NCBI RefSeq assembly: GCF_001269345.1
Contig: NZ_CXOP01000002.1
Location: 186,853-250,852 of the forward strand
Reading direction: 5' to 3'
DNA: 64,000 nucleotides
Source: Limnohabitans sp. 2KL-27
GTDB taxonomy: Bacteria; Pseudomonadota; Gammaproteobacteria; Burkholderiales; Burkholderiaceae_C
The notes under the pieces are model-generated. The model was not told the DNA's origin. It ran no database searches and saw only the letters and a list, made by a program, of their open reading frames with translations. How positions within the stretch are numbered: position 1 is the stretch's first letter; each line of letters opens with the position of its first letter. Below are positions 18,527 to 27,483 of this stretch, piece by piece. Both the position numbers and the translations under genes were made by a program.

Positions 18527-21112
18527 TCAACGCTCCAGCGATTGGCGCGCCGCCTGCACGATGCTGTCCGCGTCCACCGCGAAGAAGCGGCGCAAAGCCG
18601 CCCGGGTGTCGCTGCGGCCAAAGCCATCGGTGCCCAGGGTGTTGTAGCGGCGGCCCTGGGGGACGAAGGCGCGCACGCTCTCGGGCACGGCGCGCACATA
18701 GTCGGTAGCGGCGATCACCGGGCCATGGGTGCTGGCCAGCAATTGCGCCAAGTGGCCCGCGTTCTCGGCTTGCGCCATGCCGTCGCGGGCCAGCTCGCTC
18801 CAGCTGGTGATGCTCAGCACCTCGACCCCCACGCCTTGCGCCGCCAGTTGCTGCGCGGCCTTGACCACTTCGGTCAAGATCGCACCCGAGCCGAGCAAGG
18901 TCACGCGCTGTGCGGCATCGCTCGGTCCGTACACCCCAAATCGGTAGCCCCCGCGCAGCACATCGGCCTCCACGCCCGCTGGCAAATCGGGCTGCGCGTA
19001 GTTCTCGTTCATCAGGGTGACGTAATAAAACACATCGGCCTGCTGCTCGACCATCTCGCGCATGCCCGCGTCCAAAATCACCGCCAGCTCGCCCGCAAAG
19101 GCCGGGTCATAGGCCTTGCAGTTGGGGATGGTGGCCGCCACCAGGTGGCTGCTGCCGTCCTGGTGCTGCAGGCCCTCGCCGCCCAAGGTGGTGCGGCCTG
19201 AGGTGGCGCCGAGCAAAAAGCCCCGGGCGCGCTGGTCGGCCGCGGCCCAGATGGCGTCCCCCACACGCTGGAAGCCAAACATCGAGTAATAAATGTAGAA
19301 GGGCAGCATGGCCAAGCCGTGCACGCTGTAGCTGGTGGCCGCCGCCGTCCAGCTGGCGATCGCGCCCGCTTCGCTGATGCCTTCTTCCAGAATCTGGCCG
19401 TCGGTGGCTTCGCGGTAGCTCAACACCGAGCCGATGTCTTCGGGCGCATAGCGCTGGCCCACGCTGCTGTAGATGCCCACCTGTTTGAACAGGTTGGCCA
19501 TGCCGAAGGTGCGTGCCTCGTCGGCCACGATGGGCACGATGCGCGGGCCCAGCGTGCTGTCTTTGAGCAGGTTGCCCAACATGCGCACAAAGGCCATGGT
19601 GGTGCTCATCTCCTTGCCATCGGCCTGCAGCGCAAACTGTCCGTAGGTGCTCAAAGCAGGTACAGGCAAACGGTCACACACCGTCTCGCGCTTGGGCAAA
19701 CTGCCGCCCAAGTGGGCGCGGTGCTCGCGCAGGTAGCGCATTTCGGCGCTGTCGTCAGCGGGTTTGTAGAAAGCCAAGCCCTTGGCTTGCTCGTCGCTCA
19801 GCGGCAGGTCAAAGCGGTTGCGGTACTCGATCAGGTCTTGCTCGTCGAACTTCTTTTGGCTGTGCGTGGTCATCTTGCCTTGGCCTGCGCTGCCCATGCC
19901 AAAGCCTTTTTTGGTGTGCGCCAAAATCACCGTGGGCTGGCCGCGGTGCGCTGCGGCAGCGGCATATGCCGCGTGGATTTTCACGATGTCGTGCCCACCG
20001 CGCTTGAGCCGGTCGATCTGCTCGTCGGTCATGCCCTGCACCAGCCGCGCCAGTTCTTCGTTTTGGCCAAAGAAGTTGTCGCGGTTATAGCGCCCGTCCT
20101 TGGCGGCAAAGGTCTGCATCTGGCCGTCGACCGTGTTGGCAAAAGCGCGCATCAAAGCACCCGTGGTGTCGCGCGCCATCAAGCCGTCCCAATCGCTGCC
20201 CCAGACCAGTTTGATCACGTTCCAACCCGCACCCGCAAACAACTTTTCCAGCTCGTCGATGATGCGGCCGTTGCCGCGCACCGGGCCATCGAGCCGCTGC
20301 AAATTGCAGTTGACCACCCACACCAGGTTGTCGAGTTTTTCGCGCGCGGCCAGCGTGAGCGCGCTCATGCTCTCGGGCTCGTCCATCTCGCCGTCGCCAA
20401 ACACGCCCCACACCTTGCGAGCGCTGCAGTCTTGCAACTGGCGGTGCGTCAGGTAGCGCATGAAGCGGGCATGGTAGATCGAGCTGATCGGCCCCAAACC
20501 CATCGAGCCGGTGGGGAACTGCCAAAAATCAGGCATCAGCCAAGGGTGCGGGTAGCTCGACAAACCGCGTGCGCCGCTGTCCGGTGCGGTGATCTCCTGG
20601 CGGTAGTGCATCAGGTCCGCCTCACTCAGGCGGCCTTCCAAAAACGCGCGGGCGTACACGCCGGGTGCGCTGTGTGGCTGAAAGAACACCAAGTCGCCCT
20701 TGTGCTGCTCGGTGCGGGCATGAAAGAAGTGGTGAAAGCCGGTCTCGAACAAGTCGGCCACGCTGGCATAACTGGCGATGTGCCCGCCCAACTCGCCATA
20801 AGCCTGGTTGGCCCGCACCACCATGGCCAAGGCGTTCCAGCGCATGATGGCCACCAGCCGCTCTTCGGTGGCCAGGTCGCCGGGGAACACCGGCTGGTCA
20901 TCGACGGCGATGGTGTTCATGTAGGGCGTGTTCAGCTCGGGCTGCCAGCCGGTGCGCTGCTGGCGGGCCACACGGGCCAGCTCGTCCAGAATCTGGCGGG
21001 CACGTACCGGTCCCTGGGTGCCGATGAGAGCAAGCAAAGCATCGCGCCACTCGGCGGTTTCCTCGGGGTCGATGTCGAGGGCGTGCAACAGGGGTTCGTA
21101 AGGTGCGTTCAT
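18527..21112 (-). CDS. Homodimeric 2-oxoacid dehydrogenase E1 (AceE/MdeB-like)
   Basis: Thiamine-diphosphate E1 component of the AceE family, 861 residues. The TPP-binding GDGEMDEPESMSALTLAAREKL followed by NCNLQRLDGPVRGN is close to E. coli AceE, and the pyrimidine and C-terminal transketolase domains follow. Start at MNAPYEPLL. Unlike the housekeeping gene, it has no E2 (aceF) or E3 beside it, and instead faces an Lrp-type regulator. The same arrangement is known for mdeB/mdeR in Pseudomonas putida, where the E1 acts on 2-oxobutyrate from methionine. A 2-oxobutyrate or similar short 2-oxoacid is therefore a plausible substrate, but pyruvate is not excluded. Confidence 0.85.
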   Translation of the reverse strand: MNAPYEPLLHALDIDPEETAEWRDALLALIGTQGPVRARQILDELARVARQQRTGWQPELNTPYMNTIAVDDQPVFPGDLATEERLVAIMRWNALAMVVRANQAYGELGGHIASYASVADLFETGFHHFFHARTEQHKGDLVFFQPHSAPGVYARAFLEGRLSEADLMHYRQEITAPDSGARGLSSYPHPWLMPDFWQFPTGSMGLGPISSIYHARFMRYLTHRQLQDCSARKVWGVFGDGEMDEPESMSALTLAAREKLDNLVWVVNCNLQRLDGPVRGNGRIIDELEKLFAGAGWNVIKLVWGSDWDGLMARDTTGALMRAFANTVDGQMQTFAAKDGRYNRDNFFGQNEELARLVQGMTDEQIDRLKRGGHDIVKIHAAYAAAAAHRGQPTVILAHTKKGFGMGSAGQGKMTTHSQKKFDEQDLIEYRNRFDLPLSDEQAKGLAFYKPADDSAEMRYLREHRAHLGGSLPKRETVCDRLPVPALSTYGQFALQADGKEMSTTMAFVRMLGNLLKDSTLGPRIVPIVADEARTFGMANLFKQVGIYSSVGQRYAPEDIGSVLSYREATDGQILEEGISEAGAIASWTAAATSYSVHGLAMLPFYIYYSMFGFQRVGDAIWAAADQRARGFLLGATSGRTTLGGEGLQHQDGSSHLVAATIPNCKAYDPAFAGELAVILDAGMREMVEQQADVFYYVTLMNENYAQPDLPAGVEADVLRGGYRFGVYGPSDAAQRVTLLGSGAILTEVVKAAQQLAAQGVGVEVLSITSWSELARDGMAQAENAGHLAQLLASTHGPVIAATDYVRAVPESVRAFVPQGRRYNTLGTDGFGRSDTRAALRRFFAVDADSIVQAARQSLER

Positions 21113-21214
21113 GCGCTTGACTTTACAGAGGCAGGCGGCGCATGTGCTGCGTATTTTCGCCTCCCACACCTCGATTTAAAGCACAATATGCCGAAATTAG
21201 CAGGAATTCAGCAC

Positions 21215-21682
21215 ATGATTTTGGACAACGTGGATTTGAAGATACTGGACGAGCTGCAGCGCGACGGCTCGCTGTCCAATGTGACGCTGGCCAAACGCAT
21301 TGGCCTCTCGCCCTCGCCGTGTCTGGCCCGCGTGAAGGCGCTGGAGTCGGGCGGCGTGATCCAACGCTATGTGGCACTGGCCAGTGCGGCGGCGCTGGGG
21401 CTGGGTCTGACGGTGTTCATCTCGATCAGCCTCAAAACCCAAAGCAAGGAAACACTGGCCGACTTTGAAGCCCACATCGCCCGGCACGACGAAGTGATGG
21501 AGTGCTATTTGATGACCGGCGACAGCGACTACCTGCTGCGCGTGGCCGTGCGCGACATGGCGGCGCTGGAGCGCTTCATCTTGGAGCAGCTCTCACCGAT
21601 CCCGGGGGTGGAAAAAATCCGCTCCAGCTTTGCGCTCAAGCAGGTGCGCTACAAGACGGCGCTGCCGCTGGCTTTGGGGTGA
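21215..21682 (+). CDS. Lrp/AsnC family transcriptional regulator
   Basis: 155-residue amino-acid-responsive regulator: an N-terminal HTH (LDNVDLKILDELQRDGSLSNVTLAKRIGLSPSPCLARVKALE) and a C-terminal RAM ligand-binding domain ending in the typical GVEKIRSSFALKQVRYKTALPL. The ATG at 21215 has AGGA nine bases upstream; an ATG at 21188 would add nine residues. It diverges from the AceE-like gene, with about 100 bp between them. By analogy with MdeR it probably activates that gene in response to an amino acid. I could not pick out a confident binding site by eye. Confidence 0.93.
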   Translation: MILDNVDLKILDELQRDGSLSNVTLAKRIGLSPSPCLARVKALESGGVIQRYVALASAAALGLGLTVFISISLKTQSKETLADFEAHIARHDEVMECYLMTGDSDYLLRVAVRDMAALERFILEQLSPIPGVEKIRSSFALKQVRYKTALPLALG

Positions 21683-21695
21683 CCGAGCGCGCTGC

Positions 21696-22487
21696 TCACA
21701 CCCGAATCGAAAACCCACCATCCACAGCCAGGCATTGGCCGGTGATGTATTGGGCTTCGTCAGAGGCCAAAAAGGCAGCGGCCTTGGCGATGTCCCAACC
21801 GGTGCCCATGCGGCCAGTCGGGCACATGGCGTTGCGCTTTTCCACCATCTCTTCGTGCGAGGCGTACTGGCCTGCAATGGCTTTGTAGATGTGGGGCGTG
21901 TCCATCATGCCGGGCATGATGGCGTTGACCCGGATGCCTTTGCGGGCATATTCAAGCGCCATGGATGCGGTCAAGTGGTTCACCGCCGCCTTGCTGGCGT
22001 AATAAGCGGGGTAGGGGTAACCGGTGTAGCGGATCGCCGCCAGCGATGAAATGTTGACAATCGCCCCCTTGCCTTGCCGCACCATGACAGGCAACACCGC
22101 CTGGCAGGTCAAGAAGACACTCTTGAGGTTCACATCCATCGCGTAGTCCCACTCCCCCTCGCTGAGCGTCTCCATGGTGCCCATGGCCGGCAAGCCCACG
22201 TTGTTGTGCAGCACATCAATCTGCCCAAAATGCGCCACGATCTCGGCCATCACCGCGTTCACCTCATCGCTCTGCGTCACGTCGCAGCGCCAGGCCACCG
22301 CTGTGCCGCCTTCGCCAACGATCCAGTCCACCGTCGCCTGCGCCGCCGCCAAATCGATGTCGATGGCCGCAATCGTGGCCCCGTCTCGGGCATATTGCAC
22401 CGCCGCCGCTTTGCCATTGCCCCAACCGGGCCCCACCGAGCCAGCACCGCACACCACGGCCACACGGCCATCAAATCGTCGAGTCAT
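21696..22487 (-). CDS. Short-chain dehydrogenase/reductase (SDR)
   Basis: NAD(P)-dependent SDR, 263 residues. The cofactor motif is GAGSVGPGWGNG near residue 14, DIDLAAA follows the second strand (Asp suggests NAD preference), NNVGLPAMG is the NNAG equivalent, and the catalytic Ser and Tyr-x3-Lys are in VNISSLAAIRY and YPAYYASKAA. The substrate is unknown. It lies 41 bp downstream of the TRAP transporter large permease on the same strand, so the imported acid may feed this enzyme. Confidence 0.87.
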   Translation of the reverse strand: MTRRFDGRVAVVCGAGSVGPGWGNGKAAAVQYARDGATIAAIDIDLAAAQATVDWIVGEGGTAVAWRCDVTQSDEVNAVMAEIVAHFGQIDVLHNNVGLPAMGTMETLSEGEWDYAMDVNLKSVFLTCQAVLPVMVRQGKGAIVNISSLAAIRYTGYPYPAYYASKAAVNHLTASMALEYARKGIRVNAIMPGMMDTPHIYKAIAGQYASHEEMVEKRNAMCPTGRMGTGWDIAKAAAFLASDEAQYITGQCLAVDGGFSIRV

Positions 22488-22528
22488 GTTCAAACGCCTT
22501 GGAAAACAGACCGCCAGCGAGACTTGTT

Positions 22529-23815
22529 CTAGCGCCCACCGATCACCGAGGGCAACCACAAGGACACCGCAGGCACAAAGGTAATCAACAGCACGACACC
22601 GATGGCTGCGGCCAGGAATGGCAGCACTTCCCGGTTGACCTCGTCCGAACGCGCCCCTGCAATCAGCGCACCTATGGACAGGCTGATGGCCACCGGCGGC
22701 GTGATCAAGCCGATCAGCAAATTGATGCCGACGATCATCGAGAAATGGTAGGGGTCAATGCCGAACTTGGCCGCCACGGGGTACAACACCGGACACAACA
22801 ACACCAAAGAGGGGCCGTTTTCCATGAAGGTGCCCACCAGGAGCAGCAGCACATTGACCAGCAACAAAAACAACATCGGGCTGCCAATCGAGCCCAGCAT
22901 CCACTCGGCAATGCGCTGGGGGGCTTGCTCGTAAGCCAAGAACCAGGACACCACCTGCGCACCGCCCAAAATGATCATGATCGACGCTGTCCCGCGAGCC
23001 GAGCTCACCAGCGCCAGCCAAAGCTTGCGCAAATTCAGTTGGCGGTGAATGAAAAATCCCACCACCAGCGCATACACCACCGCCACTGCAGACGACTCGG
23101 TCACGTTGAAGATGCCCGTGCGAATGCCCACGATCAAAAAGACCGGCATCGCCAATGCCCAAAAGGCCAGCTTGAATTCGCGCCAGATCCCGGGCAAATT
23201 CACCGCCTCTGCCGCCGGGTAGCCGCGGCGTCGGCTGATCACCACCGCCACCAACATGATCGCGCTGGCGTACAGCACGCCCGGAATCACAGCGGCCACA
23301 AAGAGCTTGAGCGGTGACAAGTTGGTCAGCACGCTGATCATCAAAAACGTGATCGATGGCGGAATGATCGGCCCCACCACGTTGGCCGCCGCCGTCAGTG
23401 CGGCAGAAAATCCGCGTCCATAGCCGGCCTTGATCATGGCTGGAATCAACACCTTGCCCAAGGCCGAAGTATCGGCAATGGCCGAGCCCGAAATCCCCGA
23501 CATCAAGGTGGCCGAAGCCACATTGGTCATGGCCAAGCCGCCACGAAAACGACCAAACACGGCATTGCAAAAACCCAGCAAACGGTCGGTCATGCCGCCT
23601 TGCGACATGAGTTCACCAGCCAACAAAAACAAGGGAATGGCCAGCAGCAAAAAGCTGTCCAGCCCCTGGTAAATTTGCTGGGGAACGATCATCAGATCAA
23701 TGCCACCGACAAAAATCACCGCGATCGTCGCCGACAGGACCAAAGCAAACGCAACCGGCACAGCCAAAAGCAAAAGTACTGTCAAGGACAGCAACAGCAC
23801 ACCAAGCATCGTCAT
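22529..23815 (-). CDS. dctM: TRAP transporter large permease (DctM family)
   Basis: 428-residue integral membrane protein with about 12-13 hydrophobic segments; the DctM/SiaM pattern is seen in PLFLLAGELMSQGGMTDRLLGF and in ISGSAIADTSALGKVLIPAMIKAGY. It forms the sodium-driven channel part of a tripartite ATP-independent periplasmic transporter. It follows dctQ by seven bases. The substrate is not deducible, although organic acids are usual. Confidence 0.92.
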   Translation of the reverse strand: MTMLGVLLLSLTVLLLLAVPVAFALVLSATIAVIFVGGIDLMIVPQQIYQGLDSFLLLAIPLFLLAGELMSQGGMTDRLLGFCNAVFGRFRGGLAMTNVASATLMSGISGSAIADTSALGKVLIPAMIKAGYGRGFSAALTAAANVVGPIIPPSITFLMISVLTNLSPLKLFVAAVIPGVLYASAIMLVAVVISRRRGYPAAEAVNLPGIWREFKLAFWALAMPVFLIVGIRTGIFNVTESSAVAVVYALVVGFFIHRQLNLRKLWLALVSSARGTASIMIILGGAQVVSWFLAYEQAPQRIAEWMLGSIGSPMLFLLLVNVLLLLVGTFMENGPSLVLLCPVLYPVAAKFGIDPYHFSMIVGINLLIGLITPPVAISLSIGALIAGARSDEVNREVLPFLAAAIGVVLLITFVPAVSLWLPSVIGGR

Positions 23816-23822
23816 CTGGGTA

Positions 23823-24359
23823 TCACTCCACGGGCATGATCGAATCGACGGCTGGCGTCTGACCGCCCAGTCGCGCCAGCGTGAGCACGAGCGCCATCAG
23901 CACCGCGCCCACAGCCATCGCCGAATAAGGGATCGACATCGGAATTTCCAGCGCGGCCGAGTCTTGGTCGGCGTTGAGCAGCGCAAAGCGCACGCCGGCC
24001 CAAGCCATCACGCCGGCGGTGGCCATCACCAGCACATCCCGGACAGCGAGCAACACCACACTGATGCGCGGTGGCACCGCATTGACCAGCGCCCCCACCG
24101 ATATATGACCGCCGTTGCGCAAACACGCGCCGGTGCCCAGCATGGCCATCCATGCGACCAACATCCGCGCGACCTCCTCGGTCCAAGCGGGCGCACGGCC
24201 AATCACGTAGCGCCCGAACACTTGGTAGAAAAGGACCAAGGCGACCGTCAGCAGCATCAGGCCCAGGATCACATCGAGGGCGCGCTCGATGCGCATCGCC
24301 CAAGCGATCGCAGCGTTTGGAGGCCGCTCCCCAGCGGCCTCACCGGCTGCCACAATCAC
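23823..24359 (-). CDS. dctQ: TRAP transporter small permease (DctQ family)
   Basis: About 178 residues with four hydrophobic segments and the DctQ-like FYQVFGRYVIGRAPAWTEEVARMLVAWMAMLG. I choose the GTG at 24359, which overlaps the dctP stop as GTGA. The first internal ATG (24296) would remove the first 21 residues. It is the second gene of the dctP-dctQ-dctM operon. Confidence 0.87.
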   Translation of the reverse strand: MIVAAGEAAGERPPNAAIAWAMRIERALDVILGLMLLTVALVLFYQVFGRYVIGRAPAWTEEVARMLVAWMAMLGTGACLRNGGHISVGALVNAVPPRISVVLLAVRDVLVMATAGVMAWAGVRFALLNADQDSAALEIPMSIPYSAMAVGAVLMALVLTLARLGGQTPAVDSIMPVE

Positions 24360-25345
24360 TTGACAGCCGCGAACTTGGCGGCCCAAGGGGCCAGGTCCGG
24401 GAACTCTTTCGCGATGCCACCGAGTCGGCTGCGGATCGCCTCACGGTCAATGTCGCTGAACTGCATGCCCGACTTGGAGAGCTTGTCACGCAAACCGCTT
24501 TCCAATTTCGCCATCTTGTCGCTGGCTTCGAGCATCACCTTGTCGCCCTCTTCCTTGAGCAGGGTCTGCACATCGGCGGGCAAGCGCTTGAAGCGGGCGT
24601 CCGAATAGATCCAGGTCATCGCGCCGATGATGTGCCGGGTGTCGATCGCGTATTTCTGGACTTCGTTGAACTTGAAGTTGTCAATGAACTCCAGCGGGTT
24701 CTCTTGGCCGTCCACCACGCCCTGCTGCATCGAAGTGAACAGCTCGGCGGCGCCCATCGGAACGGGGCTCGCGCCCAGCATGTCCCAGGTCATTCGGTAC
24801 ATCTTCAGGGGCGGCACGCGCAGCTTCAGACCCTTGATGTCGTTGACATTCTTGACCGGCTTGTTGGACGTCAGCCAACGTGCGCCGCGATAGCCTGCGC
24901 CAATGATCCGGAACGAGCTCTTCTTGGCCACCTCTTCAATGAACTCGGCGCCCACCGGGCCAAAGTAAACCTTCTTGAAGTGATCGAGGTCACGGATCAA
25001 ATAAGGGTACGCCTCCAGACCGGGCAGCGGGTTGTAGCGGTCCAGCGTTCCGATGGACTGCAGCACGATGTCGTTGGTGCCGATCTTCAGGCCCTCGATC
25101 GAGGCAGGCCAATCGCCGGTCGAGCCGCTGGCTGCGATCTGGATCTTCACCTTGCCACCCGAGCGTGCCTCGACCGCTTTGGCATAAGCCTCAGCGGTCT
25201 CAAACCAGATGTTCCCAGGGTTGTAGACGTGTGCCATTTTGAGCACGAGGGGTGCCTGCGCCCAAGCTGGGGCAACAGAAAGGCCAGCCACCATGGCTGC
25301 AGCACCGACGGCCTTGAGCAATGCACGTTTGTTTGTCTTCAACAT
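24356..25345 (-). CDS. dctP: TRAP transporter substrate-binding protein (DctP family)
   Basis: Periplasmic solute receptor of 329 residues. The signal peptide (LLKAVGAAAMVAGLSVAPAWA) is followed by LVLKMAHVYNPGNIWFETAEAYAKAV, as in DctP family proteins. The carboxylate-binding Arg is probably in GYRGARWLTSNKPV. First gene of the TRAP operon, so the substrate is delivered to DctQM in the membrane. Confidence 0.92.
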   Translation of the reverse strand: MLKTNKRALLKAVGAAAMVAGLSVAPAWAQAPLVLKMAHVYNPGNIWFETAEAYAKAVEARSGGKVKIQIAASGSTGDWPASIEGLKIGTNDIVLQSIGTLDRYNPLPGLEAYPYLIRDLDHFKKVYFGPVGAEFIEEVAKKSSFRIIGAGYRGARWLTSNKPVKNVNDIKGLKLRVPPLKMYRMTWDMLGASPVPMGAAELFTSMQQGVVDGQENPLEFIDNFKFNEVQKYAIDTRHIIGAMTWIYSDARFKRLPADVQTLLKEEGDKVMLEASDKMAKLESGLRDKLSKSGMQFSDIDREAIRSRLGGIAKEFPDLAPWAAKFAAVK

Positions 25346-25477
25346 CTTGTGGGTCTCCTGAATAAGGTGGGTGATTTTTTGGCAGTCATCGTGTTGATGC
25401 TGCTCAAATCAGTATGTCACCCGCCACCCACACGCCCGAAAGGGAAAACCCTAACCGTCATGCCCACCAGCGCGAAT

Positions 25478-26092
25478 TCAGTTACCTGCGTGACAAGCTG
25501 CCAAGTAGCTGCCCACCCTTTGGCGGCTGGTGCGTTGCAGGCCCATCAGCAAAGCGTGGTCGGCCTGGGTGCAGCCGTAGCGGGTTTTCAGGTCGTGCTG
25601 CATCTGCGCCAGCAAATGCGCGGCCATCTCGGCATCGGCCAGGGCCCGGTGGGCGCGGCCTGACGACGGCAAATGGTGCAGCGCCGCCAGCGTGCCCAGC
25701 TTGTGGTTGGGCGCTTGCGGGTACAGGCGGCGCGACAGCAGCAAAGTGCAGGCAAAGGCTTGCGAGCCGTCTTGCCCGCAACGGGCCAGCTCCGCCTGCC
25801 AGAACTTTTTGTCAAAGGCCGCGTTGTGCGCCACCATGGGCCGCCCGCCCACAAAGCGGGCCGCCTCGCGCATCACCTGCTCGGCTGGGGGCGCGGCCTG
25901 CACCATCTCGTTGGTGATGCCCGTGAGCTGGGTGATGAAACTGTTGACCCGCACCCCGGCGTTCATCAGGCTCTGGTAACGGTCTACAACCTGCCCGCCT
26001 TCGAGCATGACGATGGCCACCTCGGTGGCGCGGTCGCCCATGTTGGGCGAGATGCCAGTGGTTTCGAAGTCGATGATGGCGATGGGGGTCAT
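25478..26092 (-). CDS. DnaQ-like 3'-5' exonuclease (DEDDh)
   Basis: 204 residues forming a single exonuclease domain of the DNA polymerase III epsilon superfamily. Exo I is IIDFETTGIS with two of the catalytic acids, Exo II is VAHNAAFDKKF, and Exo III is HRALADAEM (H-x4-D). It lacks the beta-clamp and alpha-binding tail expected of the replicative DnaQ, so it is likely a stand-alone repair or RNA-processing nuclease. The start is at MTPIAIIDF. Confidence 0.88.
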   Translation of the reverse strand: MTPIAIIDFETTGISPNMGDRATEVAIVMLEGGQVVDRYQSLMNAGVRVNSFITQLTGITNEMVQAAPPAEQVMREAARFVGGRPMVAHNAAFDKKFWQAELARCGQDGSQAFACTLLLSRRLYPQAPNHKLGTLAALHHLPSSGRAHRALADAEMAAHLLAQMQHDLKTRYGCTQADHALLMGLQRTSRQRVGSYLAACHAGN

Positions 26093-26204
26093 GGGTGGCT
26101 TAGCGGAAAGCATTCGGGGGAACTGTTCAAGCTTATCCGAAGGCCCTGTCAACAGCTCTGCAAAGACCTGCACAATGCGAAAGAAACTTCATTCACTCAC
26201 CCCC

Positions 26205-26876
26205 ATGCACCCCGGCCCCATCCTCTTCTGCGGTGACCCGCACGGCCAATGGCAGCACATCATCGATGCCGCCTTGCAAACCCACGCCCGTGCCGTCATC
26301 CTGCTGGGCGATCTGGAGCCAACCCGGCCGCTGCACATCGAGCTGGAAGCCATTTGGGAGCGCGTCTGGTTCATCCACGGCAACCACGACACCGACCACG
26401 CGGGCAACTTTGCCAACGTCTGGCACCCAGAGGTGAACGAGCGGCAACTGCACGGCCGTACCGTCACGCTGCCCTGCGGCACACGCATCGCTGGGCTGGG
26501 CGGTGTGTTTCGCGGCGCAGTCTGGTACCCCAAAGACGCCCAAGCGCCCAAGTTTCGCAACCGCGAAGACCACGCCCGAGTCACCCCGCGCCAAGACCGC
26601 TGGCAAGGCGGCGTGCACCTCAAGCACTGGTCCACCATCTACCCCGACGAGGTGGAACAACTGGCCACCCTGCAAGCCGACATCCTCATCACCCACGAAG
26701 CGCCCGGCTACCACGAACACGGATTCAAAACGCTGGACACACTGGCCCGCCGCATGGGCGTGCGCATGACGGTGCACGGCCACCAACACGACAACATTGA
26801 CAGCAGCGCCCACTGGGAAGCGCAAGGCTTTCAGAGCTTTGGGGTGGGGCTGCGGGGGGTGATGGTGGTGGATTGA
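26205..26876 (+). CDS. Calcineurin-like metallophosphoesterase
   Basis: 223 residues with the complete metal-site signature: a GDPHG at the start (GDxH), ILLGDLEPT (GDxx), WFIHGNHDT (GNHD/E), a later TH in DILITHEAPGYHEH and the closing MTVHGHQHDN (GHxH). It could be a phosphodiesterase, a phosphatase or an ApaH-like enzyme. An ATG 30 bases upstream (26175) is an alternative start. The last 160 bases of the gene are duplicated at 27484-27653, on the other side of a toxin-antitoxin module. The native stop is immediately followed by the module's operator. Confidence 0.85.
   Translation: MHPGPILFCGDPHGQWQHIIDAALQTHARAVILLGDLEPTRPLHIELEAIWERVWFIHGNHDTDHAGNFANVWHPEVNERQLHGRTVTLPCGTRIAGLGGVFRGAVWYPKDAQAPKFRNREDHARVTPRQDRWQGGVHLKHWSTIYPDEVEQLATLQADILITHEAPGYHEHGFKTLDTLARRMGVRMTVHGHQHDNIDSSAHWEAQGFQSFGVGLRGVMVVD
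26716..26876 (+). repeat. Direct repeat, copy 1 (3' end of the metallophosphoesterase gene)
   Basis: This stretch matches 27484-27653 with roughly ten mismatches over about 158 aligned bases, plus a nine-base insertion near the end of copy 2. The offset between copies is 768 bases. The two copies flank the FitAB-type module. Confidence 0.95.
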
Positions 26877-26877
26877 T

Positions 26878-26904
26878 TGATATGAAATTTTGATTTTCAT
26901 ATCA
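26878..26904. promoter_or_regulatory. Palindromic operator of the FitAB-type module
   Basis: Perfect 10-bp inverted repeat TGATATGAAA / TTTCATATCA with a seven-base spacer. It sits 29 bases before the antitoxin start. FitA/VapB antitoxins with ribbon-helix-helix domains autorepress by binding such sites. An AAGGAG site follows at 26919-26924. Confidence 0.65.
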
Positions 26905-26932
26905 TTCACACCTTGCCCAAGGAGTCCTTGCC

Positions 26933-27172
26933 ATGTCGTCCATCACCATCCGCAACTTGCCCGAAGAAACCCTCAGGGCACTGCGCGTGCGTGCCGCATT
27001 GGCCGGGCGCAGCACAGAAGCCGAAGTGCGCGACATTCTGGAGCAAGCTGCCCGCCCGGAAGGGCGTATCCAACTGGGATCTCTGCTGGCCGAAATTGGC
27101 CAACAAGCTGGCGGCTTTGACTTGGTCACTGAACGCGACAAGACACCGGCAAAACCCATCGTATTTGAATGA
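26933..27172 (+). CDS. FitA/VapB-like ribbon-helix-helix antitoxin
   Basis: 79 residues. The N-terminal ITIRNLPEETLRALRVRAALAGRSTEAEVRDILEQA is the FitA-type RHH DNA-binding domain, and the C-terminal tail (LVTERDKTPAKPIVFE) would wrap the toxin. Its stop overlaps the toxin start as ATGA. It appears intact, in contrast to its toxin partner. Confidence 0.85.
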   Translation: MSSITIRNLPEETLRALRVRAALAGRSTEAEVRDILEQAARPEGRIQLGSLLAEIGQQAGGFDLVTERDKTPAKPIVFE

Positions 27173-27465
27173 TCCTGTTCGAAACCAGCGTCATCTCTGA
27201 GTCGCTGAAGCTGCCAGTGGGCGAAAGAAAAGAAACCCTGCGCCTTGGCCTAGAGCAAAGAATCCTGCCTTTTGACGCCAGCGCATCGCAGGCCTATGCA
27301 GACATCCTTTCGACAGCCCGCGCCCAGGGCCGCGCCATCTCCATCTTGGATGGCTACATCGCCGCTACCGCGAAGCGACATGGCTTCATGGTGGCCACGC
27401 GAGACGCCAGTCCCTTTGAGGCTGCGGGGCTGACCGTGATCAATCCTTGGACGGTTCAACACTGA
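27169..27465 (+). pseudogene. FitB/VapC-type PIN toxin, internally deleted
   Basis: 98 residues, against about 140 for FitB. The N-terminus MILFETSVISE matches the PIN start but with Glu in place of the first catalytic Asp (LLDTNVISE in relatives). It then jumps to LPVGERKETL, so roughly 40 residues that hold the second catalytic acid are missing. A second small gap of about eight residues precedes ILPFDASASQAYADI. The C-terminal half (ILDGYIAATAKRHG, VATRDASPF, INPW) is well kept with its two acids. It is open and in frame but probably catalytically dead. Confidence 0.75.
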
Positions 27466-27483
27466 GCGCCCCCAAGCTGCGCT

